5,389 nt of DNA from a bacterium (lineage in GTDB: Bacteria; Zhuqueibacterota; Zhuqueibacteria; Thermofontimicrobiales; Thermofontimicrobiaceae), in the NCBI GenBank assembly GCA_025453735.1, contig JALOPY010000223.1, forward strand, positions 1 to 5,389, in the 5' to 3' direction. Position 1 is the first letter of the stretch. The number at the start of each line of letters is the position of its first letter. Both the position numbers and the translations under genes were made by a program. This document shows positions 1 to 5,389 of the stretch, piece by piece. The notes beneath the pieces were generated by a model that searched no databases, was not told the origin of the DNA, and saw only the letters and a list, made by a program, of their open reading frames with translations.

Positions 1-597
1 GGCTATGGGCAGGATTTCACCGCCGCCATTTCAAGAGACTGGAATGGCAAGGTGATTGAAGATGTGATTAAAGTCACAAAATACCTGGCGAAATTAGATT
101 ACATCGATGCGGATCGTATCGGCGCGATGGGCTGGTCTTATGGCGGCTATGCCATGAACTGGCTGCAAGGTCATAATGACGAAGGTTTGTTCAAATGCCT
201 GGTTTCGATGATGGGCGTTTATGACCTGCGCTCCATGTTCGGCGCCACGGAAGAGCTCTGGTTTCCCGAATGGGATCTGGGCGGACAGCCGTGGAATTCG
301 GAGTTGTACAAAACCATGTCTCCTTCCAATTACGTTCAGAATTTCAAAACGCCAATGCTGGTGATTACTGGCGAGTTAGATTACCGTGTGCCGTACACCC
401 AGAGCTTGCAATTATTTACCGATTTGCAAAAAATGGGCGTGCCATCTCGATTGATCGTCTTCAAAAATGATGGGCATTGGCCCCACGGTGTGAAATCGAT
501 GCCATTTTATTACAATGCGCATCTGGATTGGTTTCATCAATATCTGGGCGGCGAACCTGCGCCATACAATATGAAAAAGATGTGGCGAAATTTGTAG
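1..597 (+). CDS. S9 family serine peptidase (prolyl oligopeptidase-like), C-terminal catalytic domain, 5' partial
   Basis: The frame is open from base 1, so the gene starts upstream; the GTG at 52 is internal. The visible 198 residues are the alpha/beta-hydrolase end of an S9 peptidase of the dipeptidyl/acylaminoacyl-peptidase type (S9C, DPP5-like). In window residue numbers, GYGQDF (2-6 region) is the usual glycine-rich strand, GWSYGG (44-49) carries the nucleophile Ser46, GELDYRVP (125-131 region) carries Asp127, and NDGHW carries His159, so the triad is complete. Family knowledge: these enzymes remove dipeptides or acyl-amino acids from short peptides and usually have an N-terminal beta-propeller, which would lie outside the window. 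Localisation cannot be judged without the N-terminus. The stop is TAG, so TAG is a working stop codon here. A hairpin begins on the last base of this stop. I am confident of the family, less so of the subfamily and substrate. Confidence 0.93.
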   Translation, partial: GYGQDFTAAISRDWNGKVIEDVIKVTKYLAKLDYIDADRIGAMGWSYGGYAMNWLQGHNDEGLFKCLVSMMGVYDLRSMFGATEELWFPEWDLGGQPWNSELYKTMSPSNYVQNFKTPMLVITGELDYRVPYTQSLQLFTDLQKMGVPSRLIVFKNDGHWPHGVKSMPFYYNAHLDWFHQYLGGEPAPYNMKKMWRNL

Positions 598-617
598 GAC
601 AAATTGGCAATTTGTCC
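597..617. repeat. Perfect hairpin overlapping the peptidase stop codon
   Basis: The arms GGACAAATT (597-605) and AATTTGTCC (609-617) are perfectly complementary, nine pairs around a GGC loop. The first G is the last base of the TAG stop. No T-run follows, so it is not a classical intrinsic terminator. It may protect the mRNA 3' end, or be one unit of an intergenic palindromic repeat family. It is the first of three hairpins in 70 bases. Confidence 0.7.
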
Positions 618-618
618 C

Positions 619-637
619 AGTCCCGAGGAACGGGGCT
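619..637. repeat. GC-rich hairpin, second of three
   Basis: The arms AGTCCCG (619-625) and CGGGGCT (631-637) pair over seven positions, including one G-T (G-U in RNA) wobble at 621/635, around the loop AGGAA. It begins two bases after the first hairpin. No T-run follows. The function is unknown. Confidence 0.6.
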
Positions 638-647
638 AAGATTTGGA

Positions 648-666
648 AGGATGTTGGAAACATCCT
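648..666. repeat. Perfect hairpin, third of three
   Basis: The arms AGGATGTT (648-655) and AACATCCT (659-666) are perfectly complementary over eight pairs, leaving a GGA triloop. The following bases, GATTTGCTTGAAAAAA, are A-rich on this strand rather than T-rich, so a forward terminator is not supported. Like the first hairpin it has a three-base loop with two G residues, which may mean a shared origin. Confidence 0.65.
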
Positions 667-689
667 GATTTGCTTGAAAAAATAGGCGT

Positions 690-733
690 ACTCAACTTAC
701 TCAACTAACTTAACACACTTAACAACTCAACTA
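690..733 (+). repeat. Five tandem 8-9 nt units (ACTYAACWH) forming a G-free leader
   Basis: Five consecutive units read ACTCAACTT (690), ACTCAACTA (699), ACTTAACAC (708), ACTTAACA (717) and ACTCAACTA (725). The consensus is ACTYAACWH, with one unit a base shorter. The tract ends six bases before the AMP nucleosidase ATG. From 689 to 741 the + strand has no G at all, so there is no Shine-Dalgarno sequence and the transcript should be unstructured there. It may be a simple-sequence expansion or a start region bound without Shine-Dalgarno pairing; the latter is inference. Confidence 0.7.
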
Positions 734-739
734 AAAAAA

Positions 740-1513
740 ATGATAGATCGATTTCAAATTGCTAAAAACTGGCTGCCCCGCTACACGGGGATGCCGCTTG
801 ACAAATTCGGTGATTACATTCTCCTGACCAATTTCGGCAATTACATTAAAAGATTTGCTGAAAAATTTAATTGTGAAATTTACGGCGAAACGAAACCGAT
901 GCAGGCAGTCACCAATAACAAAGGTCTGACGATCATCAATTTTGGCATCGGTTCACCGAATGCGGCAACAGTTATGGACTTGCTCGTCGCTGTGAAACCG
1001 AAGGGCGTCCTATTTCTCGGCAAATGCGGCGGATTAAAAAAGTCCACCGAGCTGGGCTATTTTATTCTGCCCATCGCCGCGATTCGGGGGGAGGGGACGA
1101 GCCACGACTATTTTCCTCCAGAAGTCCCTGCATTGCCTTCCTTTAAATTGCACAAGTTTGTATCTGAAAAAATTCTCGAGCGGGGATACGAGTATCGTAC
1201 CGGGGTCGTTTACACCGCCAACCGCCGAGTCTGGGAGCACGATCAAAAATTCCATGAACGGCTGCAACAGATGACATGTATTGCTATCGACATGGAGACC
1301 GCGACGATTTTTATCGTGGGACATCACAATGAAATTTCCCGCGGTGCGCTGCTGCTGGTGTCTGATGTTCCCATCACCCCGGAGGGGGTAAAAACTGAAA
1401 AATCCGATGAATTAGTAACTCAAAAATGGGCCGAGGTTCACCTGGAGATTGGAATCGAAGCAATGACAGAAATCGGAGAGCAGGGGGAGCATATCAAACA
1501 TTTTCGCTATTAA
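740..1513 (+). CDS. amn: AMP nucleosidase (short, Bacteroidetes-type)
   Basis: This is a 257-residue member of the nucleoside phosphorylase/PNP_UDP_1 fold family. The family hydrolyses AMP to adenine and ribose 5-phosphate in the cytoplasm, in purine salvage and adenylate-pool control. Matches to the short AMP nucleosidases run the whole length: NWLPRYTG (10-17), LLTNFGNY (28-35), GSPNAAT (71-77), FLGKCGG (92-98), RGEGTSHDY (116-124), NRRVWEHD (161-168), DMETATIF (184-191) and SDVPITPEGVKT (208-219). Asp209 is the likely catalytic acid and Met185/Glu186 bind the ribose, by family analogy. It lacks the extra N-terminal domain of the longer E. coli Amn. The ATG at 740 fits the usual N-terminus, but no Shine-Dalgarno precedes it, only a G-free repeat tract. 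The stop is TAA. It is 65 nt from the next gene, which has its own strong ribosome binding site, so co-transcription is possible but unproven. Confidence 0.95.
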   Translation: MIDRFQIAKNWLPRYTGMPLDKFGDYILLTNFGNYIKRFAEKFNCEIYGETKPMQAVTNNKGLTIINFGIGSPNAATVMDLLVAVKPKGVLFLGKCGGLKKSTELGYFILPIAAIRGEGTSHDYFPPEVPALPSFKLHKFVSEKILERGYEYRTGVVYTANRRVWEHDQKFHERLQQMTCIAIDMETATIFIVGHHNEISRGALLLVSDVPITPEGVKTEKSDELVTQKWAEVHLEIGIEAMTEIGEQGEHIKHFRY

Positions 1514-1569
1514 ATCGTAAAGAACAGAAAACAAAAATCACCAGGTTTAAAAAAATATTAAATAAATTT

Positions 1570-1575
1570 GGAGGG
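1570..1575 (+). promoter_or_regulatory. Strong Shine-Dalgarno that sets the start of the membrane protein gene
   Basis: GGAGGG lies three bases before the ATG at 1579. The same frame is open further upstream, back to an ATG at 1426 inside the AMP nucleosidase gene. That upstream part reads as an out-of-frame shadow of amn, so the ribosome binding site decides for 1579. Confidence 0.75.
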
Positions 1576-1578
1576 AAT

Positions 1579-2511
1579 ATGAATATCAATTATTTCGACG
1601 CATTGTCTCGTGCCTGGAATCGAATGGTAACCGCGTTGTTTCGTCCCTTCGATCTTGGTAAATGGTTCGTGGTCGGCTTTACCGCTTTTTTAGCCGGACT
1701 AATGGATGGACATGGTGGCGGCGGAAACGGATATCGGCGTCGGTTGGGTCGCCATCATGATTTCGGCGATGTGCTTGCTTTTCCGGCGATTGCCTGGGAT
1801 TGGCTGATGGATCATCCCGGCTGGTTTGCACTCATCATCGTTGGCGTATTTTTTCTGATCATGATTATCATCATCCTCACCTGGTTAAGCTCCAGAGGCA
1901 AATTCATGTTCCTCGATAATGTCGTTCATAATCGAGCAAAGGTTACCCAGCCCTGGCATGAATTTCGCAAACAGGGGAATTCCCTGTTTCTCTGGCGTCT
2001 TGGTTTCGGACTGGTAATCCTTGCTGCGATCAGTTTATTTATCATTCAAGCCTTTTACATCGCTTCCGATATTTATGATGATGGTTTTTCCGCTCGCTTT
2101 ATCGCTCCCCTTATTGGACTGGGATTATTGTTTTTGTTGTTCATTCTGGTCATTGCCTTTATCTCAGCTTTTCTAAACAATTTTGTCGTCCCGATTATGT
2201 ACAAAAATCAAATCTCAACCACCCAAGCATGGAATCGCTTTTTATCGCTGTTCTCCCAGCGCTGGGGCTATTTTCTGCTGTATGGAATATTTCTCCTCGT
2301 TCTGTACATTTTGACCGTCATTGCCGTGATCACAATCGGATTGATGACTTGCTGCATTGGCATTCTGCTTTTAATTATTCCATATATTGGCTCGGTCATT
2401 CTGTTGCCGATCTCCTATACCTTTGCCGCGCTGGGTCCGGAATTTCTGGTACAATTCGGTCCCGAGTTTGATATTTTTCCACGTGCAGAAGAAACGGCTG
2501 TTGCCAATTAA
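1579..2511 (+). CDS. Polytopic integral membrane protein of unknown function
   Basis: The 310-residue product has about six hydrophobic segments, near residues 28-42, 82-102, 138-160, 172-200, 231-256 and 257-285, so it should sit in the inner membrane. There is no signal peptide. The N-terminus carries a PFDLGKWF motif (23-30), then a Gly/His/Arg-rich loop (42-62, including GHGGGGNG). This arrangement recalls the DUF7544-type membrane proteins, a resemblance from memory that is not tested. A short amphipathic motif, (A/P)W(N/H) followed 9-11 residues later by a hydrophobic segment, occurs three times, at 12-34, 125-144 and 217-237, suggesting an internal repeat. The C-terminus (286-310) is short, acidic and hydrophilic. 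No catalytic motif is visible. It lies 18 nt before the DUF2752 gene, probably in one operon. I am confident it is a real membrane protein; its function is unknown. Confidence 0.85.
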   Translation: MNINYFDALSRAWNRMVTALFRPFDLGKWFVVGFTAFLAGLMDGHGGGGNGYRRRLGRHHDFGDVLAFPAIAWDWLMDHPGWFALIIVGVFFLIMIIIILTWLSSRGKFMFLDNVVHNRAKVTQPWHEFRKQGNSLFLWRLGFGLVILAAISLFIIQAFYIASDIYDDGFSARFIAPLIGLGLLFLLFILVIAFISAFLNNFVVPIMYKNQISTTQAWNRFLSLFSQRWGYFLLYGIFLLVLYILTVIAVITIGLMTCCIGILLLIIPYIGSVILLPISYTFAALGPEFLVQFGPEFDIFPRAEETAVAN

Positions 2512-2518
2512 AATAATC

Positions 2519-2526
2519 GAGAAGGA
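2519..2526 (+). promoter_or_regulatory. Shine-Dalgarno for the DUF2752 gene
   Basis: GAGAAGGA lies three bases before the ATG at 2530, inside the 18 nt spacer after the preceding stop. It supports this start and translation from a shared transcript. Confidence 0.65.
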
Positions 2527-2529
2527 TCG

Positions 2530-2940
2530 ATGATTCCCTTTGAATCACATCAGCTTTCATCAGCACAAAAGCTGAATAGGTACATTTTCATTGCGGGCAT
2601 ATTGCTGATTCTCTTGTTTACCCTGTTCTGGAATCCAGAACGGGCGAATCTGTTGCCCTGCTATTTCCACGAGATAACAGGGCATTCATGCCCAAGCTGT
2701 GGACTCACGCGCTCGTTTCATGCAATTGCACAGTTAAATTTTCAGCAATCATTTGAATTTCACCCGATGGGAATGATCGTCTATTTTGCCTTGATGGTAT
2801 TTGTGTTGAAATTTATTCTTGAAATAGTTTTAAAAAAAGAGATTCGACTAAGCTTGAAAGATTGGGTGAAGAAATTCGCCATCGGAGGATTGCTTTTCGT
2901 TTGGATGGGCTTATGGATTATTCGGCTTCTTCATGAATAA
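2530..2940 (+). CDS. DUF2752 family membrane protein
   Basis: The product is 136 residues, a usual length for DUF2752 proteins. The family signature CPSCGLTR is at 54-61, with Cys54 and Cys57 forming a CxxC pair. It is followed by FHAIAQLNFQQSFEFHPMG (63-81), which matches the usual 'helix, then HP/NP' pattern of the family. Three hydrophobic segments are visible, near 18-34, 79-100 and 115-133. The CxxC motif would sit in the loop between the first and second. The family has no established biochemical role; metal binding or redox activity by the CxxC is only a possibility. In FCB genomes DUF2752 genes often lie beside other small membrane protein genes, and here the partner is the polytopic protein 18 nt upstream. 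The stop is TAA. The family call is secure, the function unknown. Confidence 0.9.
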   Translation: MIPFESHQLSSAQKLNRYIFIAGILLILLFTLFWNPERANLLPCYFHEITGHSCPSCGLTRSFHAIAQLNFQQSFEFHPMGMIVYFALMVFVLKFILEIVLKKEIRLSLKDWVKKFAIGGLLFVWMGLWIIRLLHE

Positions 2941-2994
2941 TAAAGGCGTGGGGGATCGTTATTTGTTCAATTTATTCAGTGATTAATTTCTTCT

Positions 2995-3002
2995 GGGGAG
3001 GG
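2995..3002 (+). promoter_or_regulatory. Strong Shine-Dalgarno for the secreted propeller protein
   Basis: GGGGAGGG lies four bases before the ATG at 3007. A similar but weaker copy, GGGTGGG (5343-5349), lies in the same place before the paralogue start at 5354. The rest of 2941-2994 shows no clear terminator or promoter. Confidence 0.7.
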
Positions 3003-3004
3003 CG

Positions 3005-3042
3005 CGATGTGCAAAATCATATTTCAAATTTTGCTGAGCATG
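3005..3042 (+). repeat. Direct repeat, copy 1 (start region of the secreted protein)
   Basis: This 38-base stretch recurs at 5352-5389 with two differences: T3024 against C5371, which is silent, and C3034 against G5381, which changes Leu10 to Val. It covers the first 12 codons and the two bases before them. Copy 2 is cut by the window end, so the true repeat may be longer. Confidence 0.85.
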
Positions 3043-5151
3043 ACTGTATCATTTCAACTCATCGCTCAAAGCCGTCCCATTAAATCCCTTTCCATTGGCA
3101 ACCAATGGTTTTACGTGCAAAAGGGATGGACTCATCCCGGCGGTGGTTATGCTTGTACCTTTAGTTACCAGGTAACCAAAGACTCATTGATTAATAATGA
3201 TATTTTTTATAAGCTCGAAAAGAGTTTGGGCAATTATTATGGCAATGTGGATAGTCATGCTCCAGCTAATTATTATGAAAGAGCCGATTCTATTAAACTT
3301 GAAGTTGTTTACCAGCTTGAAACTGATAGCGTGGTTATATGTCGAGAAAAGATTTATGATTTCTCAATGAATATAGGTGAGACTTATTATAATCCAGGAG
3401 CAGTTCCGAGTCTGAATTTTTACCCTCGAGTAACGACACTGGCGAAGGGGGATACGATTCTTTTTGGTAAAAATTTAACCTATTTAAAAGTCAAAGCAGT
3501 AAGCTATTTGTTTGGTCGCTTCTGGAGCTATGGCATTATCACAATTGTCGAAAGATTTGGCATCGTTGGTATTGATCATTTAGCAGGGGATGAAAATTAT
3601 TATCGAAAATTGAGAGGTGCCGTAATAGATGGCAAGGTCTATGGGGATACAACTACAATTTTAACCGGTTCCTGGGTAAAATCGGTTTACCCGCTAAACT
3701 ATTCTGTGAACTGCGAATTATCTCCCAAAATACAAATCTCTTTTTTTGAACCCATCGACCCGGCAGCATTGAATATGGATAATATTCTGATTTATGCTAA
3801 GCGATCGGGAGCTTGTTCGATTGACAAAATGGATTATAGTACCAATACAAAAACCCTCGCTTTCACTCTTAATAGCGCCTTAGCAGCAGGTGAAGATGTT
3901 GATGTCACTCTAAAAAATCTATATGATATTTATGGAATTCGAATGCCGGATATATTGGCTTTTCATTTCAAAACTCAAACCACAGGCGGCACGGGTATTT
4001 TTTCAAAAAGCGATGAGTTTGTCCTGCCTCATAATCCATTAGCTCTGAATGTTGGTGATTTTGATCTGGATGATGATCTGGATTTGATTGCGGGAAGTGG
4101 ATATTCAACAAATGTGCCTCGTAATTGGATTTCAATAACTCTACTCAAAAATATTATCCAAAGTGGTTTCGTTCTAATTCCATCCCAGTATCTTTTAATC
4201 CCTTATCCAGGGCTTGAAAACGAATTAGCCATTCGTGATTTGCTCCTAATAGATTTTGATCTTAATGGTGATTTAGGAATTCTACTGACTTCTAATGAAG
4301 GAACCTTTGCAATAAAGCAGAAGGAGATTGGTGGTGGTAATCTGAATGATTTGGAGCGCATCGGTAATTCATTGGGCTCGATATCTGGAGATCTTAATGG
4401 AGATGGATTCCCTGATCTGTTGGAAACAGATTGGACACAGATTTACTTCCTTATGAATTATCTTGGCAATTTTTATAGGTTATGGGATTATTTTATAACC
4501 CTTGAAGAACGTGATTATAGAATAGCCGTAGGCGATTGGAATAATGACTCATATTTAGACCTGGCAGTCACTCAACCGCTTTCAGCTAAGCTTTTGGTAT
4601 TTATAAATACCTGGAAGGAGCGTTACAAATTCATTCTTCAAAATACCATCGAAAAAGTGAATGCTGCTAACTGCATTATACCCGGTGATATTGATACGGA
4701 TGGCGATCTCGATCTGGTCTTTTCGAACGGAGTAGTTCTGATCAATGGTGGAATAGGACAGTTTATTCACGGGACTCCATTTAATTTCACTGGCGAAAAA
4801 ATCGAATTGGGTGACATTGATGGAGATGGCGTTCTGGATGTGGTTGGAATTTCAAAAGATTCGTTAATCATTCTTAAAAATAATAGCGAAGGCGTTTTTT
4901 CGAGGTTTTTTGAATTGCCGATGGAGCATCACCCCAACTCATTGGTGATGGGAGATTGGGACAACGATGGCGATTTGGACCTTGCGGTGGCTTATGATGA
5001 ATCAAACATAATCACAATTTTCAAGAATGATTATTGTCCGCCAGAACATCCAGAATTTGCTCTGGAACAGAATTTTCCCAATCCCTGTTCTAAATTGACC
5101 CATTTTTTTTATACGCTTCCTGAAAATATGAACGTCACACTTTTGATTTAG
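3007..5151 (+). CDS. Secreted VCBS/FG-GAP repeat protein with Big_5-like domain and T9SS sorting domain cut by an in-frame TAG
   Basis: The 714-residue product starts with a signal peptide (1-20, likely cut at IA|QS). Residues 21-218 are a domain I cannot name, opening with IGNQWFYV, a pattern I associate with T9SS proteins of KSB1-like bacteria. Residues about 221-324 resemble an SbsA/Big_5 Ig-like domain (VKSVYPLN to FHFKTQ). Seven VCBS/FG-GAP calcium-loop repeats follow, with DxDxDGxxD-type loops starting at Asp351, 416, 462, 510, 561, 603 and 650. That is enough for a seven-bladed propeller. In the second loop Gly424 replaces the last Asp. A type A Por/T9SS sorting domain begins at 684 (FALEQNFPNP) but stops at codon 715, TAG, where family members usually have Tyr (I-Y-N). 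The remaining domain is still in frame downstream. Expected role: cell-surface or secreted adhesion or binding protein; no ligand can be assigned. It looks more AT-rich than the peptidase and amn genes. A tandem paralogue follows. Confidence 0.88.
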   Translation: MCKIIFQILLSMTVSFQLIAQSRPIKSLSIGNQWFYVQKGWTHPGGGYACTFSYQVTKDSLINNDIFYKLEKSLGNYYGNVDSHAPANYYERADSIKLEVVYQLETDSVVICREKIYDFSMNIGETYYNPGAVPSLNFYPRVTTLAKGDTILFGKNLTYLKVKAVSYLFGRFWSYGIITIVERFGIVGIDHLAGDENYYRKLRGAVIDGKVYGDTTTILTGSWVKSVYPLNYSVNCELSPKIQISFFEPIDPAALNMDNILIYAKRSGACSIDKMDYSTNTKTLAFTLNSALAAGEDVDVTLKNLYDIYGIRMPDILAFHFKTQTTGGTGIFSKSDEFVLPHNPLALNVGDFDLDDDLDLIAGSGYSTNVPRNWISITLLKNIIQSGFVLIPSQYLLIPYPGLENELAIRDLLLIDFDLNGDLGILLTSNEGTFAIKQKEIGGGNLNDLERIGNSLGSISGDLNGDGFPDLLETDWTQIYFLMNYLGNFYRLWDYFITLEERDYRIAVGDWNNDSYLDLAVTQPLSAKLLVFINTWKERYKFILQNTIEKVNAANCIIPGDIDTDGDLDLVFSNGVVLINGGIGQFIHGTPFNFTGEKIELGDIDGDGVLDVVGISKDSLIILKNNSEGVFSRFFELPMEHHPNSLVMGDWDNDGDLDLAVAYDESNIITIFKNDYCPPEHPEFALEQNFPNPCSKLTHFFYTLPENMNVTLLI

Positions 5152-5313
5152 AACATCAGTGGTGAGGTGGTCGCTCGGTTATTTTCTGGCAATCAAGAAG
5201 TGGGGAAACATCTGATTTCCTGGCTTCCAGGATCAGTTTCATCAGGGATTTATTTTTTTCAAGTTCGCACATCCAAGGGAACTAAAAATTTGAAATTTTC
5301 TGTAGTGAAGTAA
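5152..5313 (+). pseudogene. Stranded C-terminal part of the T9SS type A sorting domain
   Basis: These 53 codons plus TAA continue in the same frame after the TAG at 5149-5151. They read NISGEVVARLF, then GKHLISW, then SSGIYFFQV, ending KNLKFSVVK. These are the second-half landmarks of the type A sorting domain (G-x-x-V, G-x-H-x-x-x-W, SG-x-Y, and a terminal K). Joined to the upstream gene, the intact protein would be 768 residues with Tyr or another residue at 715. No start codon or ribosome binding site suggests separate translation. Only a nonsense change, not a frameshift, separates the halves. It could be a true mutation, an assembly error, or low-level readthrough. Confidence 0.8.
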
Positions 5314-5351
5314 TTTTGCGTTAAATTCATCAATGAAACAAAGGGTGGGTA

Positions 5352-5389
5352 CGATGTGCAAAATCATATTCCAAATTTTGGTGAGCATG
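5352..5389 (+). repeat. Direct repeat, copy 2 (start region of the next gene)
   Basis: It matches 3005-3042 at 36 of 38 bases. The region just before it (GGGTGGGTACG) also resembles GGGAGGGCGCG before copy 1, so the duplication includes the ribosome binding site. It runs to the end of the window. Confidence 0.85.
5354..5389 (+). CDS. Start of a tandem paralogue of the secreted protein, 3' partial
   Basis: Only 12 codons are visible. They read MCKIIFQILVSM, against MCKIIFQILLSM in the gene at 3007. This is the beginning of a signal peptide, so the product should also be exported. A ribosome binding site, GGGTGGG (5343-5349), sits four bases before the ATG. The start lies 40 nt after the TAA at 5313. 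Whether the rest of the gene shares the Big_5 and VCBS domains, or only the leader, cannot be seen. The call rests on near-identity of the start region, not on any domain. Confidence 0.75.
   Translation, partial: MCKIIFQILVSM

Noticed and set aside
597..666. Rho-independent terminator for the peptidase gene
   Set aside because: None of the three hairpins is followed by a T-run on the + strand, and the stretch after the last is A-rich.
477..668. Small open frame across the peptidase end and the hairpin region
   Set aside because: It lies mostly inside the catalytic His region of the peptidase in another frame, and its 3' part is palindromic intergenic DNA; there is no family resemblance or ribosome binding site.
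1034..1327. Minus-strand open frame inside amn
   Set aside because: The + strand here encodes highly conserved AMP nucleosidase motifs; the reverse reading shows no recognisable protein.
1426..1578. Upstream extension of the membrane protein frame to an ATG at 1426
   Set aside because: It overlaps conserved amn sequence in another frame, its translation is not membrane-like, and the strong Shine-Dalgarno at 1570 fits the start at 1579.
2941..3006. Possible promoter (TTGTTC with TTAATT) before the secreted protein gene
   Set aside because: The spacing is about 14 bases and both boxes are weak matches; AT-rich DNA gives such hits by chance, so I do not annotate it.
5149..5151. TAG recoded genome-wide as an amino acid
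   Set aside because: The peptidase gene ends in TAG at 595-597 right at its expected C-terminus and is followed by intergenic hairpins, so TAG works as a stop here.

Overview
The window looks like chromosomal DNA from a bacterium of the FCB group that uses type IX secretion, such as KSB1, Calditrichota, Ignavibacteria or a relative. Two things point there. The large secreted protein ends in a recognisable type A Por/T9SS sorting domain (LEQNFPNP, then LP, then GEVV, then SGIYFF). The AMP nucleosidase is the short, single-domain form that I know from Bacteroidetes-like lineages. Most starts here have strong purine-rich Shine-Dalgarno sequences, which is unlike core Bacteroidetes and favours the deeper FCB branches. 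The phylum assignment is inference. All genes are on the + strand.

Layout. (1) Positions 1-597 hold the C-terminal catalytic part of an S9-family serine peptidase, with its Ser/Asp/His triad intact and its N-terminus outside the window. (2) Positions 597-739 are a structured spacer: three closely spaced hairpins, then a G-free run of five near-identical 8-9 nt units leading directly into the next start. (3) Positions 740-1513 encode AMP nucleosidase. (4) Positions 1579-2511 and 2530-2940 encode two membrane proteins, an uncharacterised polytopic protein and a DUF2752 protein, 18 nt apart and probably co-transcribed. (5) Positions 3007-5151 encode a secreted protein with a signal peptide, an SbsA/Big_5-like Ig domain and seven VCBS/FG-GAP calcium-loop repeats. 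Its sorting domain is interrupted by an in-frame TAG, and the rest of the domain continues in frame to a TAA at 5313. (6) From 5354 to the window end, a second gene begins with almost the same first 12 codons, so it is a tandem paralogue.

The peptidase, the nucleosidase and the membrane pair show no obvious shared pathway. The most notable items are the amber codon inside the sorting domain next to a tandem paralogue, and the hairpin plus G-less leader upstream of the AMP nucleosidase. I see no RNA genes, CRISPR array, insertion sequence or phage genes. No gene-free stretch exceeds 142 bases.
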